Assembly (NCBI GenBank): GCA_041392305.1
Contig: JAWKMJ010000012.1
Span: 1 to 64,000, forward strand
Length of the DNA stretch: 64,000 nt
Source of the DNA: JAGQYP01 sp041392305
GTDB lineage: Bacteria; Bacteroidota; Bacteroidia; Flavobacteriales_D; Crocinitomicaceae
Direction: 5' to 3'
The translations under genes and the position numbers were made by a program. This document shows, piece by piece, positions 42,198 through 51,571 of this stretch. The notes under the pieces were generated by a model. The model worked only from the letters and a program-made list of their open reading frames with translations, had not been told where the DNA came from and made no database searches. Positions within the stretch are counted from its first letter, which is position 1. Every line of letters begins with the position of its first letter.

Positions 42198-44192
42198 CTA
42201 ATACCCCACCAACTCCAAAAGCGCTTTCTCAAAACGATCCTTAGGTAAAAACTGTCTTTCCAAAGCTCCGGCAAAAGGTACTGGTGTATCCAATGAACCT
42301 ACTCTTTTCACAGGTGCATCCAAATACTCGAAACATTCTTCTGCAATAATGGAACAGATGTCTCCTCCTAAACCACCAGTCAAGCAATCTTCTTGAAGGA
42401 AAATAGCTTTGTTGGTTTTCTTTACAGAGTTGATAACCGCTTCTTTGTCGAAAGGTAATAACGTTACCAAATCCACGATGTCAGCTGAAATATTGTGTTT
42501 TTCTACGATCTCTTTGGCCCAGTGAACGCCCATTCCGTATGTGATGATCGAAACATCATTTCCTAGGGCTTTCAAATCCGCTTTTCCGATTTCTAAAGTG
42601 TAGTAATCGTCCGTAACATCTTCTTTCAGAGAACGGTACATCATTTTGTGCTCGAAGAACATGACTGGGTTGGGATCTTCAAATGCTGCCAATAACAACC
42701 CTTTGGCTTCTCTTGGTGTAGAGGGGAAAACCACTTTCAAACCAGGAGTATGTGTAAACCAGGCTTCGTTACTTTGCGAGTGGAAAGGTCCGGCTTCTGC
42801 TCCGGCTCCAGTTGGCATTCTTACTACCACATCGGCATTCTGACCCCATCTGTAATGGATTTTTGCCAAATTGTTTACGATCTGGTTAAAACCGCAAGTC
42901 ACGAAATCTGCAAATTGCATTTCAGACATCGCTTTCTTTCCTTTAATCGATAAACCTAGAGCGGTTCCAATTATGGCAGACTCACATAAAGGCGTATTGC
43001 GGACACGATCTTTACCGTATTTTTCTACAAATCCTTCAGTCACTTTAAAAACGCCTCCATATTCGGCAATATCCTGTCCCATCAAGACCAATTCCGGATA
43101 TTTCAACATGGCAATGTCCAAGGCGTCTTGCACTGCATCAATAAATCTTTTCTCTGTTTTATTTCCTTCTTCATGAACAATTTGAGGTGTATGAGGAGCG
43201 TAAATATCGTTTAATTCGGTTTCCAGATCGGCAACAATCGGATCTTCAGCATAGGCCATGTCCAAACCGTTGTCAATTTCTTCTTTAATCTGATTTCTGT
43301 ATTTTTCAATCTTTGCCTCGGTTAGCACTCCTTCTTTCAGCAAATAGGCTTCGTAATTTTCAACGGGGTCAAATACCGCCCATTCGTCTTGTAAGCCTTC
43401 CGGATAATATTTGGTTCCCGAAGCTTCCTCGTGTCCACGCATTCTGAAAGTCATGAACTCCACAATAAACGGTCTTGGTTTTTTTCGAATCGATTCCGCA
43501 ATTTTTTTGATGGTCGAATACACCTCCAAAATATTGTTTCCATCTACCTGAATGGCATCAATTCCGTACCCAATTCCTTTGTCCACAAACTGCTTACACT
43601 TAAACTGCTCATTACTTGGAGTAGAAAGTCCCCATTGGTTGTTTTCAATCCCAAAAATCACAGGCAAATCCCATACCGCTGCTACATTCAAAGACTCATG
43701 GAAATCACCTTCCGATGCTCCTCCATCTCCAGTAAAAACCAAAGTAGCTTGTTCCTCTTTCCAAATTTTATTGGCCAAACCAATTCCATCGGCAATGCCC
43801 AATTGTGGACCCAAATGGGAAATCATCCCCACAATTTTATATTCTTGAGTTCCAAAGTGGAAGGAACGATCTCTTCCTTTTGTAAATCCTGATGCTTTCC
43901 CTTGAAACTGGCAAAATAATCTGTTCAATGGAATATCTCTTGACGTGAAAACCCCTAAATTTCTGTGCATTGGCAAAATGTATTCCTCTTTGTCCAATGC
44001 CAAAGTCGAACCAACAGAAATAGCTTCCTGACCCATTCCTGAAAACCATTTTGAGATCTTTCCTTGTCGAAGTAAAATCAGCATTTTTTCTTCGATCATT
44101 CTTGGTCTCAACAAGTATTCGTACAACTTCAATAAGGTTGCTTCGTCGATGCCTTCTCTTTTGTATTCGATTTTTGGTTTTTTCACTGCCAT
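42198..44192 (-). CDS. 2-oxoacid dehydrogenase E1, fused alpha and beta subunits
   Basis: E1 decarboxylates a 2-oxoacid with thiamine diphosphate and passes the acyl group to the E2 lipoyl domain. In the 664-residue product, the alpha part (about 1-320) holds GMGQEAISVGSTLAL and the TPP motif GDGGASEGDFHESLNVA...NNQWG. The beta part (about 345-664) holds LMGQDIAEYGGVFKVTEGF, CESAIIGTALGLSIKG, EMQFADFVTCGFNQI, RMPTGAGAEAGPFHSQSNEAWF and the closing LEDRFLP-like segment. In Bacteroidota this fused form usually serves branched-chain 2-oxoacids or pyruvate; which one cannot be decided. No E2 or E3 gene is in this window. A minus-strand -7 box TAATTTTG lies 23 bases upstream. Confidence 0.93.
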   Translation of the reverse strand: MAVKKPKIEYKREGIDEATLLKLYEYLLRPRMIEEKMLILLRQGKISKWFSGMGQEAISVGSTLALDKEEYILPMHRNLGVFTSRDIPLNRLFCQFQGKASGFTKGRDRSFHFGTQEYKIVGMISHLGPQLGIADGIGLANKIWKEEQATLVFTGDGGASEGDFHESLNVAAVWDLPVIFGIENNQWGLSTPSNEQFKCKQFVDKGIGYGIDAIQVDGNNILEVYSTIKKIAESIRKKPRPFIVEFMTFRMRGHEEASGTKYYPEGLQDEWAVFDPVENYEAYLLKEGVLTEAKIEKYRNQIKEEIDNGLDMAYAEDPIVADLETELNDIYAPHTPQIVHEEGNKTEKRFIDAVQDALDIAMLKYPELVLMGQDIAEYGGVFKVTEGFVEKYGKDRVRNTPLCESAIIGTALGLSIKGKKAMSEMQFADFVTCGFNQIVNNLAKIHYRWGQNADVVVRMPTGAGAEAGPFHSQSNEAWFTHTPGLKVVFPSTPREAKGLLLAAFEDPNPVMFFEHKMMYRSLKEDVTDDYYTLEIGKADLKALGNDVSIITYGMGVHWAKEIVEKHNISADIVDLVTLLPFDKEAVINSVKKTNKAIFLQEDCLTGGLGGDICSIIAEECFEYLDAPVKRVGSLDTPVPFAGALERQFLPKDRFEKALLELVGY

Positions 44193-44215
44193 AATTCAAG
44201 ATTTCCTTAGGACGC

Positions 44216-44223
44216 CAAAATTA
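44216..44223 (-). promoter_or_regulatory. -7 promoter element TAATTTTG of the E1 gene
   Basis: Minus-strand TAATTTTG (plus CAAAATTA), 23 bases before the ATG at 44192. No clear -33 TTG. Confidence 0.5.
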
Positions 44224-44384
44224 ATATTAAAGCGAACATAAAGAATGGAATTTGTAAAAATATTCACGTGTTTGGTGGAAGCACAAAATGCATGATTTCC
44301 AGGAAAACAAATTCAAACTCAACATTTTGTAACCGAATCCAGCTTTTATCTTTATATTTTTAGTCTCAAACCAAAACAGATTTT

Positions 44385-46577
44385 ATGCGATTCATTCTTC
44401 TTTTACTTCTATTCCTACCCATTTTTTCTATTGCTCAGTTGGAGATATCGGTTACTATACGAACCACCGACGGAAATATGCTTACTGGGGCAAATACTTA
44501 TATCAGCCTAAATGGACAAAAAGTGAAGAGTCAGGTTACAGATGCGACAGGAAAAGTGATGTATTCTGTAGAGGAACCAGGCAATTATACATTTTTCTAC
44601 AAGGAAGATATCAAAGGTTTTGACTTTGAAATGAAAGAGGGTAGACGTGGGCAAATGAGTCGGACACTGACTTACGATCCTGAAGGCGTTTTCAGTAAAC
44701 CACCCAATGCAGATCGCTCGGGAATCGCATTTAATGAAATTAACCAGAGGAATGTACAGTTTCAGCCTACAACTGGAAAATGCGGGTACCAAATCGTTTT
44801 GAAAAATTTGAAAGGTCAACCCGGAACCAATGTGCCTGTAGATATGGTCGATATGACATCCAAAACAAAATACCGCTCACGAACGGATTCCCGAGGAATG
44901 GCCAAATTTTTTGTTCCAACTGGAAAAACCTATGAAGTAGATATAGATGGAATTGAGGCGGTGGATATTATCAAAGTACCTGCAATTAAATACGGCGTTT
45001 TTACAAGTGAATTGCCTTACGAGCCACCCAAGATTTCTGAGAGAATGGTGGGAGATAGTATTTATCAGTCCAATATTAATCAAACGGATGGTGCATCGAC
45101 TCACGCTTATTGCAAAATCGAATTGATCAATTACAACAGAGAAGGAATTGAGGGAGAAAAAGTCTATTTAAATGATTTGAACTCCCAGCGTGTGTATGTG
45201 GGTACAACAAATTCAGATGGAGTAGTGGAATTCATGTTGAAAAATGGGACACATTATGTGATGCATTTAACCATGGAAAGAGATGTGAAGCTAATCAAAT
45301 TGGATGAAACAAGAGGATTCAAAACCATGGGGATGACCCACATGTATCGCGGAACCGAAGCGATTTTGGATATGTTGGCCAACAGAAAGCGAGACGACAA
45401 AGGTTTCATTCAGAAGTTTGAAGAAACGCCCATCGAGAAGATCACGGATCCAAAAGTAGAAACCAAAGTTTTGTCTAACGGACTCGAACTGACCACAGAA
45501 GAAAATGGAAAAGTACCCCCGATTACCATTGCCAACGGAAAAATGTTCTTTTCTGAAGGATTTTACTCGAAGAATTTTTACGGATACGATCCCGTTCGCA
45601 AAAGTGTGATTTGGGGAGTGAAATTAGGAGAGTCCGGGGCAGGAGCTGCGGTTTATTCGGATGGGGTTTTACTGATCAATACTTATTCTTGTACGCTCTA
45701 TGCTTTGGAAGCATCCACAGGAAAATTGTTGTGGAGTAAATACTTGGCCAATACCTTGTATTCGAATCCATCTGTGAAAGACGGTCAGGTTTTAGTTGTT
45801 TTTGATAATGAAATGGAACTTCAGAAAGGAAAGCCATTTGTTCTTGCCAATTTTGATTTGAAAACAGGGAAAATCAACTGGCAAAAATTATTGTCAGACG
45901 ATGCCATTGCTTGTCCAGTAATTGCAGACGATGAAGTACATGTGGCTTCGGTTGATGGGAAATATGAAATCTTCAATTTGAAAACAGGAGATTCAAAAAC
46001 CTTGAATTCAGGGAAAGCGCTTTCATCACCAACGATTACCAAAGATGAGATCTTCTTGACGATAGATGAAAACGGAAAAGAAACTTTTGCAAGCTACGAT
46101 CGAAAATCCTTCGCGAAGAAGAAATCAGTTCCCATTTCAGATTCCTTATTTGCAGAGGCAGGAGCAAGTCAGTGTTTTGAAAGAATGCATTTTCAAGGTT
46201 CGAGAACTGTTCACTACAAAGGATTGAATTATATGATTTATGGAAGTGATTTGATTTGTGTAGATGCCCAGTCAGAGAAAATAATGTGGAAGCAAAATGT
46301 GGGGATGAATGGATATCTAAGAACGGTGGTTGCTGGAGGAGGAAGAGTTTGGGTGCAAACAGACAAGGACGCCATTCTGTTTTTCGAAGCCCAATCTGGT
46401 AAACAAGTAGATGCAATCAATACGAATTGTCCTTTATATGCTCCGGCAACAAGTCAGTCAGGAAAACTGTGCTACGCCGACGACAAAGGAAAAATATTCA
46501 TCCAACAAATCAGGCAAACATTGAATTACCCACAATGGGGAATTTCAGGAGAGCATAATTTGGTTTTTGAAGAGTAG
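44385..46577 (+). CDS. Secreted protein: CRD-like domains plus PQQ-like propeller
   Basis: The 730-residue exported protein has a signal peptide (about 1-17, ending SIAQ). The first 320 residues form about three beta-sandwich units of the carboxypeptidase-regulatory type (TTDGNMLTGANTYISLNGQ, LKGQPGTNVPVDMVD with TDSRGMAKFFV, REGIEGEKVYLND with TNSDGVVEFML). From about 370 to 725 comes a beta-propeller of the PQQ/BamB type with repeated blades (YALEASTGKLLWSK, ANFDLKTGKINWQK, ICVDAQSEKIMWKQ, FFEAQSGKQVDAI). No T9SS sorting domain, lipobox or catalytic residues were seen, so it is probably periplasmic and a scaffold or ligand binder. I do not recognise a named family with this order. It is a single gene. 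Confidence 0.82.
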   Translation: MRFILLLLLFLPIFSIAQLEISVTIRTTDGNMLTGANTYISLNGQKVKSQVTDATGKVMYSVEEPGNYTFFYKEDIKGFDFEMKEGRRGQMSRTLTYDPEGVFSKPPNADRSGIAFNEINQRNVQFQPTTGKCGYQIVLKNLKGQPGTNVPVDMVDMTSKTKYRSRTDSRGMAKFFVPTGKTYEVDIDGIEAVDIIKVPAIKYGVFTSELPYEPPKISERMVGDSIYQSNINQTDGASTHAYCKIELINYNREGIEGEKVYLNDLNSQRVYVGTTNSDGVVEFMLKNGTHYVMHLTMERDVKLIKLDETRGFKTMGMTHMYRGTEAILDMLANRKRDDKGFIQKFEETPIEKITDPKVETKVLSNGLELTTEENGKVPPITIANGKMFFSEGFYSKNFYGYDPVRKSVIWGVKLGESGAGAAVYSDGVLLINTYSCTLYALEASTGKLLWSKYLANTLYSNPSVKDGQVLVVFDNEMELQKGKPFVLANFDLKTGKINWQKLLSDDAIACPVIADDEVHVASVDGKYEIFNLKTGDSKTLNSGKALSSPTITKDEIFLTIDENGKETFASYDRKSFAKKKSVPISDSLFAEAGASQCFERMHFQGSRTVHYKGLNYMIYGSDLICVDAQSEKIMWKQNVGMNGYLRTVVAGGGRVWVQTDKDAILFFEAQSGKQVDAINTNCPLYAPATSQSGKLCYADDKGKIFIQQIRQTLNYPQWGISGEHNLVFEE

Positions 46578-46590
46578 GGAGTTGGGTAAA

Positions 46591-46744
46591 AGATGCTAGA
46601 TGCCAGATGTCAGATTCAAGATGTCAGATTCAAGATGCCAGATACTAGATTCAAGATGTCAGATTCAAGATGCCAGATTCAAGATGTCAGATTCAAGATA
46701 CTAGATTCAAGATGTCAGATTCAAGGGGCTAGATTCAAGAGGAT
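46591..46744 (+). repeat. 22-unit heptamer array (AGATNNN)
   Basis: From 46591 to 46744 the sequence divides without slip into 22 seven-base units, nearly all beginning AGAT; alternation of AGATTCA with AGATGTC/AGATGCC gives a secondary 14-bp period. It begins 13 bases after the propeller gene stop and contains no gene. Confidence 0.9.
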
Positions 46745-46822
46745 GGATAAATGAAGCAGAACTGCATTTTAAAAAGATTGAACAATTTTGAAAATAAATG
46801 AACTATTTCCTTCTCTAAATGA

Positions 46823-47018
46823 AAAAGTCTAAAATCTAATAATCTTGAATCTAAAAGTCTTGAAATCTTGAATCTAGAGTCTTGTAGTCTAGAATCTAAT
46901 AATCTAGAATCTGAAAGTCTAGAGTCTGAAAGTCTTGAATCTAGAGTCTTGAAATCTTAAATCTAAAAGTCTTGAATCTGAAAGTCTTGCAATCTTGAAT
47001 CTAAAAATCTAAAAATCC
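46823..47018 (-). repeat. Second array with inverted polarity (RTCT-ending 7/8-mers)
   Basis: About 25 units of seven or eight bases ending in ATCT or GTCT (TGAATCT, AAAAGTCT and the like). The recurrent TTGAATCT is the complement of AGATTCAA in the first array, so the two blocks face each other across about 80 bases. It ends four bases before the M23 peptidase stop. Confidence 0.85.
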
Positions 47019-47022
47019 AAAT

Positions 47023-48123
47023 TCAATACCTAATCTTCACCACTTGCCCCACAGACAACCGAGTCCTTTTGGTAAAGCCATTTAAGTCTCTGAATTCGGT
47101 TAGTTCCATTCCGTATCGGTTGGCAATTTTCCAGGGGCTGTCTCCTCTTTGAACGGTGTGGCTTGAGCATCCATTTTCAATGGCAACCAGACCATTTTGG
47201 GATTTTTTCAGAATGAAGTCGCTTCCTCTTCCCACTCGGTTTTTGAAATCGATCAAATGTTCCGGATTGATGGGGATGTTCTTCAAGCGAACTTCAAAAT
47301 GCAAATGCGAACCAGTTGATTTACCAGAGCTTCCACCTAAACCGACTACTTGTCCACCTTCCACGCGATCTCCCGGTTTTACTTTAATGCGGTGTAGGTG
47401 TCCGTAAAGTGTTTCAAGTCCGTTGTCGTGTCGCACAACTACTACTCGACCGTAACCACCATAATTTCGAGCCAAACGAACCGTACCGGAATACACCGTA
47501 TAAACCGAATCCCAAACATGTAAGTCGAGATCTACTCCGTTGTGACGTGCTCCATCTCTCCATCCATATTTGCTCGTTAATGTGCCATGGTAATAAAACT
47601 TTTCCTTTGGTTTTTGTTGAACCGGATAATGAAACTCAAAATCACCATTTCCAATTTCGGAAAGCGGAAGAGTGTTTTCAAGGCTATCTACATAATTCAC
47701 TGATAAATCCCACGGCATTTCGGTATTCCAAGAATTGTAAAACTGATTGACTCGTTTGACATGGAAATCTTTTGAATCGTACTCTTTTTTATATTTGTTA
47801 ATGTGCAGATTCACATAATTCAATAGGTTGTAGGGGATCGAATCCAAGCTCATCAGGCTATCGATCAAATTTACGATATCATTTTTTGAGTTGATCTTCT
47901 GCGTTTTAAACCATTTAAGATCTTGGATTATCTGATTCGGTGGATTGTCTAACTTTTGAAGAGAATCGATGGTGAAGTCTAGGCGAAAACGTTCGAGTTG
48001 ATAAGAAGACAATTCAATTCTTGATTGTTTTCCACTGCTAACAAAAGCGTAAATAGTATCTTTCTCTCCGGCAAAAGAAAGAGTACAAATGCATATCGAT
48101 ATGACCCACAAAATCCTTCTCAA
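47023..48123 (-). CDS. M23 family metallopeptidase with LysM domain
   Basis: The 366-residue protein has a signal peptide (about 1-18), an uncharacterised helical region, an M23 (LytM-like) endopeptidase domain (about 180-295) and a C-terminal LysM peptidoglycan-binding domain (about 320-366; HTVQRGDSPWKIANRYGM, LNGFTKRTRLSVGQVVKI). Zinc ligands are visible: His and Asp in ARHNGVDLD and the HLH of GSHLHFEV, plus GYGRVVVVRHDNGLETLYGHL. It would cut peptide cross-links of the cell wall in the periplasm. The LysM is at the end rather than the start. It is a single gene converging on the repeat arrays. Confidence 0.94.
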   Translation of the reverse strand: MRRILWVISICICTLSFAGEKDTIYAFVSSGKQSRIELSSYQLERFRLDFTIDSLQKLDNPPNQIIQDLKWFKTQKINSKNDIVNLIDSLMSLDSIPYNLLNYVNLHINKYKKEYDSKDFHVKRVNQFYNSWNTEMPWDLSVNYVDSLENTLPLSEIGNGDFEFHYPVQQKPKEKFYYHGTLTSKYGWRDGARHNGVDLDLHVWDSVYTVYSGTVRLARNYGGYGRVVVVRHDNGLETLYGHLHRIKVKPGDRVEGGQVVGLGGSSGKSTGSHLHFEVRLKNIPINPEHLIDFKNRVGRGSDFILKKSQNGLVAIENGCSSHTVQRGDSPWKIANRYGMELTEFRDLNGFTKRTRLSVGQVVKIRY

Positions 48124-48266
48124 GATGTGCTATTCACAGACCCTAATCTACGACAAAAGGACTAAAAAGTTCAAGAATTTTTGAAAAGGAATAGAAATGA
48201 CCAATACGAAAGCTCAATTTCTTTCGACAAAAGACCACTTTTTTAGTATCAATACCAAAATTTAAC

Positions 48267-48274
48267 TATTTTTG
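48267..48274 (+). promoter_or_regulatory. -7 promoter element TATTTTTG of the TPR/OmpA pair
   Basis: Exact TAnnTTTG match, 32 bases before the ATG at 48307. No clear -33 TTG. Confidence 0.5.
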
Positions 48275-48306
48275 ACATCGCGTTGTAAAACTGGATTACT
48301 GTTTCT

Positions 48307-49377
48307 ATGAAGAATTTAGCAATTTTTAGCTTCGTTTTGTTTCTTGTTTCTCCTTTGTTTGGGCAACATGTACCCACATTGAAGCCAACTGGAGAACGTC
48401 TTACAAAAGTGAAGTCGAGTGCAGTCCAAAATTTTGAAAGTGGCAATAGGAATTTTCAAAATAAGAATTACGGACAGGCCAAAATAGATTATCGAAATGC
48501 CATTAAAGCGGATAAGAGCTTTGCTGAAGCCTACATCAATTTATCTAAAGTTTATGAATCGGAAGATAGCTTACAAGAAGCCAAACTTGTTCTGGAAACA
48601 GCAATTTCTTCGATGATTCCATTGAATGAAAGAGCTTTCGCCCAGTTGGGAAGAGTGACTTATCAACTAGAAGATTACGACAAAGCGGAATACAATTTTA
48701 AGCAAGCGGTAGCTTTGAATAATAAAGTAGATGATTACCATTACTTTGTTGGTCTATCGCTCTTGAAAATGAATGACTCAGAAGAAGCCGAAACATTCTT
48801 TAAAAAAGCTTCTGAGTTAAATGCCAGCTCTAGAAATAAAATTGGTTTATCCAATACCTATATACAGAATGGGAAGAATGATGAAGCAATATCCGTTCTG
48901 CAATCCATTTCTAATTATGAATCCAATCCGGAAGCCACTTTGAACTTAGCGATTGCCTATCACAATAAGCAAGATGTTGAAATGACCGATAAGTACCTTA
49001 AAATGGCACAAACCAATGGAGCAGGAGATCAGGCAGTTTTTCAGCATTTATTCGGATTGATTCAGTCTGAAAAACAAAACAACGATGCCGCAAAAACAGC
49101 CTTTGACAAAGCCATTCAGTTAGATGAACGCAATGCGACTTATTACAATGACAGAGCTTCGCATTTCATTCGTATAGAGAATTTTAAAGATGCTCTTTCG
49201 GATTTAGATATAGCCATAGAAATTCAGCCAGACTTTAGTAAAGCCTATTACAATAGAGGGATTGCGAAAGAAATGATGCGCGATGAAGAAGGAGCCTGTC
49301 TAGACTGGGAATATGCTTTCTTTTTAGGTTATGTGAAAGCTGAAGAATTGTTGAACGATCCAATTTGTAACAAATGA
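48307..49377 (+). CDS. Exported tetratricopeptide-repeat protein
   Basis: The 356-residue protein has a signal peptide (about 1-20, ending LFGQ) and eight or nine TPR units (for example AEAYINLSKVYESEDSLQEAKLVLE, YHYFVGLSLLKMNDSEEAETFFKKA and AYYNRGIAKEMMRDEEGACLDWEYA). The last unit ends with an A-C-x-D-W pattern common in Bacteroidota periplasmic TPR proteins. It overlaps the downstream OmpA-type gene by four bases, so the two are co-translated and probably act together in the periplasm. The role is otherwise unknown. Confidence 0.88.
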   Translation: MKNLAIFSFVLFLVSPLFGQHVPTLKPTGERLTKVKSSAVQNFESGNRNFQNKNYGQAKIDYRNAIKADKSFAEAYINLSKVYESEDSLQEAKLVLETAISSMIPLNERAFAQLGRVTYQLEDYDKAEYNFKQAVALNNKVDDYHYFVGLSLLKMNDSEEAETFFKKASELNASSRNKIGLSNTYIQNGKNDEAISVLQSISNYESNPEATLNLAIAYHNKQDVEMTDKYLKMAQTNGAGDQAVFQHLFGLIQSEKQNNDAAKTAFDKAIQLDERNATYYNDRASHFIRIENFKDALSDLDIAIEIQPDFSKAYYNRGIAKEMMRDEEGACLDWEYAFFLGYVKAEELLNDPICNK

Positions 49378-51518
49378 GAAAAATAGTTTTGATTCTTACA
49401 TTGTTTCTTGTTGCAGTTGGATATACTCAGCAAGACATACCATTTGATAAAAGCGGGATTCCAGACGAATCTAAGCTGAATGAAGCCAAAGAATACTTGA
49501 AGGAAGGAGATCGATTGTTTTACAGTGCCGGAAGGTTGGATGTAGCATTATCGATACAGTCTTATGATAAAGCCTATGCGATCAATCCGAACAATTCGGA
49601 ATTGAATTACAAGATAGGAGTGGCGTATATGCAAGGTGATCATAAATTTGATGCATTGCCTTTTTTCGAAAAAGCTAAGAAACTGAATCCAGATGGGTTT
49701 CCAGATATGGATTACTATTTAGGAAAAAGTTACCACCTCAGAATGAAGTGGGATGAAGCTGAAAAAGCATATAAAAGCTATTTGCAACATCCAAAAGCGA
49801 CAAAAGAAGGGAAGGAAAAGACGGAAAAAGGATTGAAAGAAATTGAAGTTGGAAGAAAACTTGCTGCAGAACCATTGCGCGTGTGGATCGACAATATGGG
49901 GGATAAGATCAACTCTGAATACCCGGATCACTCTCCACTCATTTCTGCGGATGAGAAAAAATTATTTTTTACATCAAGAAGAAAAGACTCTAAGGGTGGG
50001 TTAATGGATGAATTCGAAATGTATTTTGAAGATGTCTATTATTCTGAAAAAGTGAATGGAGAATGGTCTGAGGCAAAAAACATTGGAGACTCCATTAATA
50101 CAGAATATCATGATGCAACGATCGGGTTGACTCCAGACGGATTTGGATTAATGGTATTTAAAGGTACCGGAAAGAAAACTGGAGGAATCTACCTTTCAAG
50201 AAATGAGGATGGTGAATGGACCAAACCAAAACCTTTCTTTGGATCAGATAAAATTAAATTTCATCAACCTTCGGCAACCTTCACTTTTGATGAGAAAAGA
50301 GTATATTTCATTTCAAATCAACCGGGAACTCTAGGTGAGCATGATATCTTTTACTCTGATTGGAATGAAGATAAAAAGGAATGGGGAGAACCGGTGAATT
50401 TAGGTGCCAATATCAATACGGATCTTGATGAAAGAGGAGTGTTTCTTTCCGCTGATGACAAAACACTTTATTTTTCTTCTCAGGGGCACGAGAATATGGG
50501 CGGATTGGATATTTTTTCTACTACTCTTCAAGAAGATGGATCCTGGTCGAAGCCGGTGAATATGGGATATCCAATCAATACGCCTGACGATGATTTATAT
50601 TTTGTAATTATCGGAAACGAGAGATATGGCTATTATTCCTCTTATCGTGAAGGAGGGTTAGGCGATAAAGATATTTATAGAATCACCTTCTTAGGTGAAC
50701 CAAAAGATCCGGCTATTTCTGACATTGAACCTAGTTTGGCAGGTATTTTTGGTCCTGTGGAGCTCTATAATGATATTTTGGAGCCTGACAACCCTATTCT
50801 TACTGGAAAAATTATTGACGGACTTGATGGGATGCCCTGTGATGCAGATATCGAAATCATTAATATTTCGAAAGATGAATTAGTATCCAATTTTAGATCC
50901 AATGGAGAAAACGGTGAATATAGTGTTAGTGTAGAACCTGGAACGGAATACGCTCTATCAGTGAGTAAACCGGGTTATGTGTTCAAGTCACAAAACTTTA
51001 AAATTGCTCCAGGTGAGGGATACCGAAGATACGAATTGAATGTGGAGCTATTCGAAGTGGAAGACATCCTGGCAGATAATTCGAATAACAATAACAACAA
51101 TAACAACGATAACAACAATAACAATAATTCAGACAATAATGGTAAAGTTCAGCATACTTTCCGATTGAATAACATCTTGTTCCGTTTTGATAGTTATGAA
51201 TTAACCTCTATAGCCAAAAGAGACTTAAATAAACTGTTGACTCTTTTAAAAGAGAATCAATCCGTGAAGATTCAGATCAATGGATATACGGATTCTAGGG
51301 GAGCAAAAGCGTATAACATCAAGTTATCCAAAAACAGAGCAAAAGCGGTTAAAGATTACTTAGTCGCAAATGGTATTGACGGAGGACGTTTGACTTACAA
51401 AGGTTTCGGTCCTGCTGATCCTGTTGTTTCAGATGATGAGATTAATAAAATGTCTACAGCTGCAGAAAAACGAGCGGCACATCTAAAAAACAGAAGAACT
51501 GAATTTGTGATCAAATAA
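49374..51518 (+). CDS. PorE-like OmpA family protein (TPR, propeller, CRD, OmpA)
   Basis: The 714-residue exported protein (signal peptide about 1-18) has, in order: TPR units (about 25-165; AYAINPNNSELNYKIGVAYMQGD), a WD40-like PD40 beta-propeller (about 180-440; SPLISADEKKLFFTSRR, GVFLSADDKTLYFSSQGHENMGGLDIF), a carboxypeptidase-regulatory-like domain (about 480-560; LTGKIIDGLDGMPCDADIEI), an Asn-rich linker, and a C-terminal OmpA peptidoglycan-binding domain (about 600-714; IQINGYTDSRGAKAYNIKLS, NRAKAVKDYL). This is the domain order of PorE of the type IX secretion system. Paralogues with this layout are numerous in the phylum, so PorE function is likely but not certain; unlike PorE of Porphyromonas no lipobox Cys is seen. 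It follows the TPR gene with a four-base overlap. Confidence 0.87.
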   Translation: MRKIVLILTLFLVAVGYTQQDIPFDKSGIPDESKLNEAKEYLKEGDRLFYSAGRLDVALSIQSYDKAYAINPNNSELNYKIGVAYMQGDHKFDALPFFEKAKKLNPDGFPDMDYYLGKSYHLRMKWDEAEKAYKSYLQHPKATKEGKEKTEKGLKEIEVGRKLAAEPLRVWIDNMGDKINSEYPDHSPLISADEKKLFFTSRRKDSKGGLMDEFEMYFEDVYYSEKVNGEWSEAKNIGDSINTEYHDATIGLTPDGFGLMVFKGTGKKTGGIYLSRNEDGEWTKPKPFFGSDKIKFHQPSATFTFDEKRVYFISNQPGTLGEHDIFYSDWNEDKKEWGEPVNLGANINTDLDERGVFLSADDKTLYFSSQGHENMGGLDIFSTTLQEDGSWSKPVNMGYPINTPDDDLYFVIIGNERYGYYSSYREGGLGDKDIYRITFLGEPKDPAISDIEPSLAGIFGPVELYNDILEPDNPILTGKIIDGLDGMPCDADIEIINISKDELVSNFRSNGENGEYSVSVEPGTEYALSVSKPGYVFKSQNFKIAPGEGYRRYELNVELFEVEDILADNSNNNNNNNNDNNNNNNSDNNGKVQHTFRLNNILFRFDSYELTSIAKRDLNKLLTLLKENQSVKIQINGYTDSRGAKAYNIKLSKNRAKAVKDYLVANGIDGGRLTYKGFGPADPVVSDDEINKMSTAAEKRAAHLKNRRTEFVIK
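51078..51140 (+). repeat. AAY-codon repeat coding an Asn-rich linker
   Basis: A run of almost only AAT/AAC codons, broken by single Asp and Ser codons, lies between the CRD and OmpA domains. Near-triplet repetition makes length change by slippage likely without loss of frame. Confidence 0.85.
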
Positions 51519-51571
51519 GTTTATATCCTTTCTTTTATGGATTATTCATTACTTTTAAATAAAAAAAAGTT

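Noticed and set aside
46591..47018. CRISPR-like array
   Set aside because: Units are only 7-8 bases with no unique spacers, and there is no cas gene in the window.
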